Of a DNA stretch of 64,000 nucleotides, positions 19,022 to 25,875 are shown piece by piece; the stretch's first letter is position 1; the number at the start of each line of letters is the position of its first letter. Below the pieces are notes generated by a model. It was given only the letters and a program-made list of their open reading frames with translations. It did not search any database and had not been told where the DNA came from. The stretch lies in NCBI GenBank assembly GCA_947497495.1, contig CANMGT010000003.1, forward strand, positions 124,001 through 188,000, given 5' to 3'. Source of the DNA: an uncultured Lentibacter sp. Its GTDB lineage: Bacteria > Pseudomonadota > Alphaproteobacteria > Rhodobacterales > Rhodobacteraceae. The translations under genes and the position numbers were made by a program.

Positions 19022-19306
19022 ATGTCAAAAGAATGGCCCCTCTGGGAAATCTTTATCCGCGGCCAGCATGGCCTCTCACACCGCCATGTCGGCAGCCTAC
19101 ATGCGCCGGACGCTGAAATGGCGATCAAGAACGCGCGCGATGTTTACACGCGCCGCAACGAAGGCCAGAGCATCTGGGTGGTTGAAGCCAAGCATATCTC
19201 GGCGTCAAACCCTTCAGACAAAGGGCCTATGTATGAGCCGAGCGAAAGCAAGGTTTACCGCCACCCGACGTTCTTTGATATCCCTGAAGATGTGGGTGCG
19301 ATGTGA
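19022..19306 (+). CDS. paaB: 1,2-phenylacetyl-CoA epoxidase subunit B
   Basis: Small 94-aa subunit bridging PaaA-PaaC dimers. Conserved opening WPLWEIFIRGQHGLSHRHVG, HAPDAEMAIKNARDVYTRR in the middle. Eleven bases after paaA; its stop overlaps the paaC start (TGATG). Size and sequence match the family closely. Confidence 0.96.
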   Translation: MSKEWPLWEIFIRGQHGLSHRHVGSLHAPDAEMAIKNARDVYTRRNEGQSIWVVEAKHISASNPSDKGPMYEPSESKVYRHPTFFDIPEDVGAM

Positions 19307-20058
19307 TGAGCGCGCTGTTTGAATTCTGCCTGCGTATGGGCGACAACACATTGGTTTTGGGGCACCGCGTCAGCGAATGGTGCGGCCATGCACCTGTGCT
19401 CGAAGAAGACATCGCCTTGGCGAACACGGCGCTTGATCTGATCGGGCAAACGCAACTCTGGCTTGGCCTCGCGGCCGAGGTTCAGGGCGAAGGCAAATCA
19501 GCCGATGACCTGGCCTTTCTGCGTGACGCATGGGACTTTCGCAATGCGCTGCTCTGCGAGCTGCCAAACGGCGACTTTGGCCAAACTCTCATGCGCCAGT
19601 ACCTGTTTGATGAGTGGCACTGCATGATGCTGAACGCGCTGCGAAGCTCAACAGAAAAGCGCGTATCAGACATTGCGGACAAGGCCATAAAGGAAGCGAG
19701 TTATCACCTTGAGCGCTCACGCGACACTGTCATCGGGCTGGGTGATGGAACCACCGAAAGCCATGCCCGTATGCAGGCCGCGCTTGACTATCTCTACCCC
19801 TATGTGGGCGAGCTTTTTGTGGCTGATGGACATGATGAAGCGGCAACGAAGGCAGGCATAGCGCCTGACTTGGCGAGCCTACGTGACGGTTATGATGCCG
19901 CCCTGAGCGCAACAATGGCCGCAGCGATGCTGACAATTCCTGACGACAAGTTTGCCCATAAAGGCGGGCGTACAGGGCGCATGCACACCGAGCATTTGGG
20001 CCATATGCTGACCCAAATGCAGTGGCTGCAACGGGCCTATCCGGGCGCAAGTTGGTAA
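19306..20058 (+). CDS. paaC: 1,2-phenylacetyl-CoA epoxidase subunit C (structural)
   Basis: Ferritin-like structural partner of PaaA. The ORF track begins at an in-frame GTG 19303; ATG 19306 overlapping the paaB stop by one base is preferred (250 aa, MSALFEFCLRMGDN). GHRVSEWCGHAPVLEEDIALANTALDLIGQ and YLFDEWH are the family landmarks. PaaC lacks a working diiron centre in characterised complexes and is required for PaaA stability. Confidence 0.95.
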   Translation: MSALFEFCLRMGDNTLVLGHRVSEWCGHAPVLEEDIALANTALDLIGQTQLWLGLAAEVQGEGKSADDLAFLRDAWDFRNALLCELPNGDFGQTLMRQYLFDEWHCMMLNALRSSTEKRVSDIADKAIKEASYHLERSRDTVIGLGDGTTESHARMQAALDYLYPYVGELFVADGHDEAATKAGIAPDLASLRDGYDAALSATMAAAMLTIPDDKFAHKGGRTGRMHTEHLGHMLTQMQWLQRAYPGASW

Positions 20059-20063
20059 GTGCA

Positions 20064-20525
20064 GTGACACAGGCTGCACCTCAGGAGATAATGCAATGGC
20101 TTGATGATGTGCCTGATCCGGAAATTCCGGTGATCAGCCTTGTTGACTTGGGCATCATCCGCCATGTCGAGTGGGTGGGCGAGACTTTGCAAGTCACTGT
20201 GACGCCAACATACTCGGGCTGCCCTGCCACCAGCGTGATCAACTTCGAGATCGAAAAAGCGCTGCGGGAGCATGGGGTTAAGAACATCATCCTCAAGCGT
20301 CAGATCAGCCCGCCCTGGACAACCGACTGGCTGAGCCAGAAGGGCCGTGCCAAGCTTGAGGAATACGGCATAGCCCCGCCTCAGCCTGCGGGTGGGCCGG
20401 CGCAATGCCCGCGCTGCCAAAGTCACGATCTCGAGAAGCTCAGCCAGTTCGGCTCAACTCCGTGTAAGGCCCAATGGCGCTGTAAAAGCTGCCTTGAGCC
20501 TTTCGATTATTTCAAATGCATCTGA
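20064..20525 (+). CDS. paaD: Phenylacetyl-CoA epoxidase assembly subunit D
   Basis: MIP18/SufT-like domain (VPDPEIPVISLVDLGIIR, TPTYSGCPAT) followed by a C-terminal zinc-ribbon-like tail with CPRC and CKSC ending EPFDYFKCI, the usual PaaD end. Needed for maturation of the epoxidase iron centre. Start chosen at GTG 20064, which leaves the same N-terminal length before PDPEIPV as in the family; TTG 20052 and ATG 20091 (with AGGAG very close) are alternatives. The ORF-track start lies inside paaC. Confidence 0.93.
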   Translation: MTQAAPQEIMQWLDDVPDPEIPVISLVDLGIIRHVEWVGETLQVTVTPTYSGCPATSVINFEIEKALREHGVKNIILKRQISPPWTTDWLSQKGRAKLEEYGIAPPQPAGGPAQCPRCQSHDLEKLSQFGSTPCKAQWRCKSCLEPFDYFKCI

Positions 20526-20534
20526 GGTGTAAAC

Positions 20535-21605
20535 ATGCCCCGATTCCACGACCTTGAAGTTACTGACATCCACAAAACCATCCGCGATGCCGTGGTTGTC
20601 ACGCTGCGCCCCGTTAACGGCGCGGCGGACGAGTTTGACTTCACCCAAGGCCAATATCTGACGTTCCGCCGTGACTTTGACGGCGAAGAGCTTCGCCGCT
20701 CCTATTCCATTTGCGCGGGCAAGAGCGACGGTGTCTTGCAAGTCGGCATCAAGCGGGTTGATGGAGGCGCCTTTTCGACTTGGGCCAACGAAGAACTGGC
20801 CGTCGGCGACAAGCTTGAAGCCATGCCGCCAATGGGGCGCTTTTTCACACCGCTCGATGCGGCCAGTGAAAAAAACTACCTCGGCTTTGCGGGCGGCTCG
20901 GGCATTACGCCGGTTCTGTCTATCATCAAAACCACGCTAAACGCCGAGCCGAATGCGAGCTTTACACTTGTTTACGCTAACAAGGGCGTCTCTAGCATTA
21001 TGTTCAGAGAAGAGCTCGAAGATCTTAAGAATATCTATATGGGGCGTTTCAACGTCATCCATATTCTAGAGCAGGACGCGCAGGACATCGAGCTGTTCAC
21101 AGGGCTGGTCAGCGAAGAGAAATGCGCCGAGCTGTTCAAATCATGGATCGACATTGCAGCTATCGACACCGCCTTTATCTGTGGCCCCGAGCCGATGATG
21201 CTGGGCATTGCCAAGGCGCTGAAAGACCATGGGCTCAGCGAGTCGCAGATCAAGTTCGAGCTTTTTGCTTCGTCCCAGCCGGGACGCTTGGCCAAAAAGG
21301 CGGCAAGCAAAGCGGCGGGGGCGGCGGCTCAAACGCAGCTCTCTGTCACACTTGATGGCGCCACACAAACCATCGAGGCCGATGGGAGCCTGTCGATCCT
21401 CGATGCGGCCCGCGAGGGGGCGATGGATGCGCCATATGCCTGTAAAGCAGGGGTTTGCTCGACGTGCCGTTGCCGCGTTATTGAGGGCGAAGTCGACATG
21501 CGCGCCAACCATGCGCTCGAAGATTACGAAGTCGAGAAGGGCTATGTGCTGTCGTGCCAGTCCTTCCCTGTGAGCGCAAAAGTTGTCGTGGATTTCGACC
21601 AGTAA
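20535..21605 (+). CDS. paaE: Phenylacetyl-CoA epoxidase reductase subunit E
   Basis: Electron-transfer subunit feeding the PaaA diiron site from NAD(P)H. 356 aa: N-terminal FAD domain with RRSYSIC, NAD domain with GFAGGSGITPVLSI and FICGPEPMML, and a C-terminal plant-type 2Fe-2S ferredoxin with CKAGVCSTCRCRV plus a distal cysteine in VLSCQ. All four cluster cysteines are present. Nine bases after paaD. Confidence 0.96.
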   Translation: MPRFHDLEVTDIHKTIRDAVVVTLRPVNGAADEFDFTQGQYLTFRRDFDGEELRRSYSICAGKSDGVLQVGIKRVDGGAFSTWANEELAVGDKLEAMPPMGRFFTPLDAASEKNYLGFAGGSGITPVLSIIKTTLNAEPNASFTLVYANKGVSSIMFREELEDLKNIYMGRFNVIHILEQDAQDIELFTGLVSEEKCAELFKSWIDIAAIDTAFICGPEPMMLGIAKALKDHGLSESQIKFELFASSQPGRLAKKAASKAAGAAAQTQLSVTLDGATQTIEADGSLSILDAAREGAMDAPYACKAGVCSTCRCRVIEGEVDMRANHALEDYEVEKGYVLSCQSFPVSAKVVVDFDQ

Positions 21606-21625
21606 GTTTAGAAAGCGAAGCAAGC

Positions 21626-22369
21626 ATGGACATTGATACATATCTTGAAAACGGCGGTGTTCTGAGCAACCCGTCCAACGTGCCGCCACGCTATCGGGCG
21701 GAACTGCTTAAACTGATGGCGACATTTGTTGACAGCGAGTTGGCAGGGGCCGCAGGCTTTGCAGAGACAATCAACGCAGGCCCCGGCATTAAAGAGCGGA
21801 TCGCAGCTGCGAAGATCGTGCTTGAAAAGACAAGCCACGCCGAGAAAGTGCTGAGCCTTATGGGCGAGTTTGGCGCCGACGAGCAGCGCTATGTCGAGCA
21901 CCACCCTTGGACAGCTCGCTTGCCGCGCGACGCGGATGTTGGCACCCAGCGTAGCGAGCACGACATGCGCCTCGCGCTGTTCAACTATCCGCTGCAAGGC
22001 TGGGCCGATGCGGTGACGATGAACCTGTTGATGGGCCGTGCTGTTGGCGTACAAATGCAGGGCTTTAGCGGCGTGTCCTACCAGCCTCTGGCCGAAGCCT
22101 TTCGCGAGATCGCGCCTGTTGAACAACGCCATGCCGAGCTTGCCCGCGAAGGCCTTGAACGGCTTGTCAGCCAAGGGCAGGGCGCACAGGTTGAGGCCTC
22201 TGTCGCCTATTGGATGCCGCGCGTTGCTGCGAGTTTTTCAGGCGCCAGTGGCGACAAGCTTGTACGACTGAATAAGCTGGGGTTGCGCCAGACGGACGGA
22301 GCCGACGAGCGCAAGATTTGGCAGTCGCAAGTGCTGGAAGAGCTGGAACAGATCGGCGTTAAGGCCTAA
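21626..22369 (+). CDS. PaaA/PaaC-like ferritin-fold protein of the phenylacetate cluster
   Basis: 247 aa from ATG 21626; the ORF-track start extends into paaE. It looks like a second, divergent member of the phenylacetic-acid-catabolic ferritin-like family: four long helices with VDSELAGAAGFAE, LEKTSHAEKVL, NYPLQGWADAVTMNLLMG and VEQRHAELAREG. The last helix has an intact ExxH (EQRH), but at the expected second site the residue three before His is Lys (KTSH) with Glu one further away, so a normal diiron centre is doubtful. Twenty bases after paaE and before paaX-like gene, hence co-transcribed. Role unknown: a structural partner, a paralogue with a related substrate, or an assembly factor. 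Confidence 0.82.
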   Translation: MDIDTYLENGGVLSNPSNVPPRYRAELLKLMATFVDSELAGAAGFAETINAGPGIKERIAAAKIVLEKTSHAEKVLSLMGEFGADEQRYVEHHPWTARLPRDADVGTQRSEHDMRLALFNYPLQGWADAVTMNLLMGRAVGVQMQGFSGVSYQPLAEAFREIAPVEQRHAELAREGLERLVSQGQGAQVEASVAYWMPRVAASFSGASGDKLVRLNKLGLRQTDGADERKIWQSQVLEELEQIGVKA

Positions 22370-22416
22370 ACCTGACACACAGGAAACCTGCAACAACGCA
22401 CGAACCGGAGACGCCC

Positions 22417-23196
22417 ATGCCTGAGGGCCATTCGCCCCAGTTTGAAAGAGCGCTTGAAGCCCTGCAAAAGCAGGGGCCGCTCAAGACATGGTCGCTGATC
22501 GTCACGCTGTTCGGAGACCTTGCCCCGCGCCAGACGCAGGCTCTTGAAAGCCAGTTTTTGCAACACGCCTGCGTGCCCTTCGGGGTGAAGCCCGAAGCGC
22601 TCAGAGTGGCGCTGCACCGTTTGCGCAAAGACGACTGGATCAAGGCGCAAAAGCACGGGCGGCACATGTCTTACCAGCTGACCGAGCTTGGCCAGAAAGC
22701 CACCAGTGAGGCCTATGAGCGGATCTATCGCGGGGCGGCACAGGCCCCCGAAAGCTGGATGGTCACGCTTGCAGAAGACGCGCGAACCTGCGGCAACCAA
22801 GAGAGTGTTCTGGTCGCGCCGAACATCACCGCCGCGCTTGAAAGGCCCGCCTCTGACGCGGATGTTCTGACTGTCAAAACGAGTTTTGACGCGGTGCCAA
22901 CATGGATGAAATCGGCGATCGTTGACACGCAAACAGCTTCAGAGTTCGCCGAGTTCGAGGCTGTTATCCGCAAGATCACGCCGCCAGAAACAGAGGCATC
23001 AAAGCTGTGTTTGCGCCTGCTTGTTTTGCATTACTGGCGGCGGTTGCTGTTGCGTCAGGATGACCTGCCCGAGCTGTTACTTGGCCCAGATTGGCCGGGA
23101 TACGGCGCGCGGCTGCAAACGACGGGTTTGCTCGCGACGCTCAAAACGCCCGAGACCACGGCGTTGAACGTGTTTGACAGCGAGAAAATGACATAA
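22417..23196 (+). CDS. paaX: PaaX-family transcriptional repressor
   Basis: 259 aa with N-terminal winged helix (LKTWSLIVTLFGDL, then VKPEALRVALHRLRKDDWI) and a C-terminal PaaX-type domain with W and RL-rich stretches. PaaX represses phenylacetate genes and is released by phenylacetyl-CoA. It is the last gene of the paa operon, 47 nt after the PaaC-like gene, so it would autoregulate. The inverted repeat at 16685-16730 is the likely target. The symbol rests on family and location. Confidence 0.87.
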   Translation: MPEGHSPQFERALEALQKQGPLKTWSLIVTLFGDLAPRQTQALESQFLQHACVPFGVKPEALRVALHRLRKDDWIKAQKHGRHMSYQLTELGQKATSEAYERIYRGAAQAPESWMVTLAEDARTCGNQESVLVAPNITAALERPASDADVLTVKTSFDAVPTWMKSAIVDTQTASEFAEFEAVIRKITPPETEASKLCLRLLVLHYWRRLLLRQDDLPELLLGPDWPGYGARLQTTGLLATLKTPETTALNVFDSEKMT

Positions 23197-23398
23197 AAAC
23201 AAGGCCATCCCCGCAGTTTACCTTAAAGAGCTTAGTCTTGGTTAAAACCACCGTTCAGAAGTGTTAACGCCGATAGTTAACCGTGAAACGAAACTGCCAA
23301 CCCTATGCAGCTATCCGTGCAGAACGCCGTGCAGCATGCGTGCATACGTATTGGCAGATTTGGGTTAACAGAAATTAACTTAACGCCGCGCGCGCTGG

Positions 23399-25264
23399 TC
23401 ACGGTTTTGCGTCGCCGCCCTTTTCAGCCAGCGCCTGCAAGTTTAGCTCAAGCTCTTTTTCAAGCTCGCGCACCCGCGCCATATAGGCGGGGTTGTCGGC
23501 GGCCGAAGTGTCGGGTTGCCAGATGTCGGCAAGCTCTTTCAGAGCCATCCTGTCATGAGAAAAAAATGCCTGCTCGGCCTCGGCGGCTTCAAACTCTGTC
23601 ATGCCGACGTTTTCAAGCACGTAGCGGCCAGCGCGCAGCGAGCTGTCAAACAATTCGCGGACAATGTCGTTAGCCCCCGCTTCATAGAGCGCGAAAACAT
23701 GGCTGCGATCGCGGGCGCGAGCGATGATGTGCAAATCAGGACGCACCTTGCGGGCATGGCGCACAAGGCGCAGCGCCGCCTCGGCACTGTCAAGCGCCAC
23801 AACCAGCACCCGCGCATCACGCAGCCCCGCCGCGCGCAGAAGTTCAGGGCGGGTCGGGTCGCCCAGAAAGGCGCGGTAGCCAAAGCTGCGCATCAGTTGG
23901 ATACGCTCCAAATTGTGGTCAAGCACCACGGTTTTGAAGCCCGAGCTTTCCACAAGCCGGTTGACGATCTGCCCGAAGCGGCCGATCCCCGCGATGATCA
24001 CAGGCCCCGAGCTGTCGATCTCGTCTGGCTCGGCGCTCGGCTTGGCCTTTTCCAGCAGCTTGGAGATAAAATCATAGGCCAGAAACAGCACAGGCGTCAT
24101 CAGCATCGACAGGGTGATGATCAGCAGGATGTCCCCGCCCAAAGCCTCGCTGAAAACGCTTTGCTGGCTGGCGAAAGAAATCAGCACAAAGCCGAACTCG
24201 CCGGCCTGCGCAAGGCTGAGCGCGAAGAGCCACAGCTCGCGGTGGCGCAGGCCAAAGCCAAAGCCCAGCACAAACAGGACGATGCCTTTGAGCGCGATAA
24301 CCGCAAAGGCCAGCCCGATCAGGCGCAGCGGCTCGGCCGTGAGGCTGACAAAGTCGATCGACGCGCCGACGGTTATGAAAAACAGGCCCAGTAGCAGGCC
24401 TTTGAACGGTTCGATGTCGCTCTCAAGCTCGTGGCGAAACTCGGAGTTGGCCAGAACGACGCCCGCAAGGAAGGCCCCAAGCGCAGGCGACAGGCCTAGC
24501 AGCGTCATCAGATAAGAGATGCCAATGACGATCAGAAGGGCAAGCGCCGTATACATTTCGCGCAGGTGGGCTGCGTGGATAAACCGGAAAATCGGCTTGG
24601 TGAGAAACACACCCGCAGCGATGATCGCCGCCACTGTGGCCAGTGTGGCCAGCGCGATGCCCCAAGCCGGCAGCCCTTCAAACAGGGTAGCGCTATGAGC
24701 AGCGTCTTTCGCCAGTTTGGTGATCGAGCCGTCTGGCGTAATGGCGACGGGCCCCGCGATGCTGAGCAGCGGTATGAGCGCCAGCAGCGGCACAACGGCG
24801 ATGTCCTGTGTGAGCAGGACCGAAAACACCGAACGCCCGCCCGGTGTTTGCACAAGGCCTTTTTCTGTGAGCGTTTGCAAGACGATAGCGGTCGAACTGA
24901 GCGAGAGCACAAGCCCGATCGCCAGGCTTGTCTGCCACGGGTAGCCCAGCAGGGAGGCCCCCGCAAAAAGTGCGAGGCACGACAGCAGGATCTGCAATCC
25001 ACCCAGCCCGACAAGCCTGTGGCGCATGTCCCAAAGCAAACCGGGGGCAAGCTCGAGGCCGACGATAAACAGCATCATCACCACGCCAAATTCCGCGAAA
25101 TGTTGCAGGGCGCGGGTTTCTTCGCCGATGCCGGGCATGAGGCCGATGACCATGCCCGCACTCAAGTAACCAAGCACCGAGCCAAGGCCAAGTCGCGCGG
25201 CCAAAGGCACAGCGATCACCGCAGCAAGCAAGTAGAGCGTGGGGAGGAAGAGGACAGAATGCAT
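23399..25264 (-). CDS. Monovalent cation:proton antiporter-2 (KefB/KefC-like) with TrkA-N domain
   Basis: 621 aa. Residues 1 to ~390 contain about twelve membrane segments typical of the CPA2 family (LGYLSAGMVIGLMPG, FIVGLELAPGLLW, LSSTAIVLQTL, LGAFLAGVVLANSEF). After a linker, a TrkA-N nucleotide-binding domain starts GPVIIAGIGRFGQIVNRL with VLDHNLERI. Kef proteins export K+ in exchange for H+ during electrophile stress, gated by glutathione adducts; whether this one is Kef-like or another CPA2 carrier is not decidable here. Start overlaps the Lrp gene stop by one base (TGATG). Confidence 0.9.
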   Translation of the reverse strand: MHSVLFLPTLYLLAAVIAVPLAARLGLGSVLGYLSAGMVIGLMPGIGEETRALQHFAEFGVVMMLFIVGLELAPGLLWDMRHRLVGLGGLQILLSCLALFAGASLLGYPWQTSLAIGLVLSLSSTAIVLQTLTEKGLVQTPGGRSVFSVLLTQDIAVVPLLALIPLLSIAGPVAITPDGSITKLAKDAAHSATLFEGLPAWGIALATLATVAAIIAAGVFLTKPIFRFIHAAHLREMYTALALLIVIGISYLMTLLGLSPALGAFLAGVVLANSEFRHELESDIEPFKGLLLGLFFITVGASIDFVSLTAEPLRLIGLAFAVIALKGIVLFVLGFGFGLRHRELWLFALSLAQAGEFGFVLISFASQQSVFSEALGGDILLIITLSMLMTPVLFLAYDFISKLLEKAKPSAEPDEIDSSGPVIIAGIGRFGQIVNRLVESSGFKTVVLDHNLERIQLMRSFGYRAFLGDPTRPELLRAAGLRDARVLVVALDSAEAALRLVRHARKVRPDLHIIARARDRSHVFALYEAGANDIVRELFDSSLRAGRYVLENVGMTEFEAAEAEQAFFSHDRMALKELADIWQPDTSAADNPAYMARVRELEKELELNLQALAEKGGDAKP

Positions 25265-25719
25265 CAGGCTGGCAACGGCGCGTCTTGTTTGATCTGGCTC
25301 ATCACGATCTGGCTGTGCACACGGCTGACGGCCCCGTGTGGCAGCAAGATGTCGTGGATCAACGCATTCAACGAAGTCAGATCGCGGGCGTAAATGCGCA
25401 GCAAGAGGTCGGCGTCGCCTGTCATCGTCCAGGCCGAGACAACTTCAGGCCGTGCTTTGATGAGTTTGTTAAAGCCATCCGAATGGGCGGGCGCGTGGGA
25501 CGTAAGCTGAACCTGCACAAAAGCCTGTACACCAAGCCCCAATTCGGCAGCGTCAAGCTGAGCACGGTAGCCTTTGATCACTCCCTGCGCTTCCAGCCGC
25601 TGACGGCGCCGCGCGGCTTGGGACGCCGACAACCCCAAGACATCGGCCAACTCCAGACTGGTCAGCTGTGCGTTTTCTTGAAGCGCTTTGATGAGTTTTG
25701 AATCGGTCGCATCTAACAT
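25264..25719 (-). CDS. Lrp/AsnC family transcriptional regulator
   Basis: 151 aa: N-terminal helix-turn-helix (DSKLIKALQENAQLTSLELADVLGLS) and C-terminal RAM ligand domain (VQAFVQVQL, VSAWTMTGDADLLLRIYARDL). Normally binds an amino acid or related small molecule. Coupled to the antiporter gene by a one-base stop/start overlap, so it probably regulates it. 155 nt separate it from the next gene upstream. Confidence 0.92.
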   Translation of the reverse strand: MLDATDSKLIKALQENAQLTSLELADVLGLSASQAARRRQRLEAQGVIKGYRAQLDAAELGLGVQAFVQVQLTSHAPAHSDGFNKLIKARPEVVSAWTMTGDADLLLRIYARDLTSLNALIHDILLPHGAVSRVHSQIVMSQIKQDAPLPA

Positions 25720-25875
25720 GCGTATGATTTAGCAAAACCAGAAGGTAGCTGCGAGAAAATTGCGCGAACAAAAACAGAAGTGCGCGAATACACGCGCATC
25801 TGGCTTTCATAGTGCTACAAATATCCTGAGGGGGGAGGTTAACCCCAACCTGAGCGACGCATGTATGCGGCGCAA

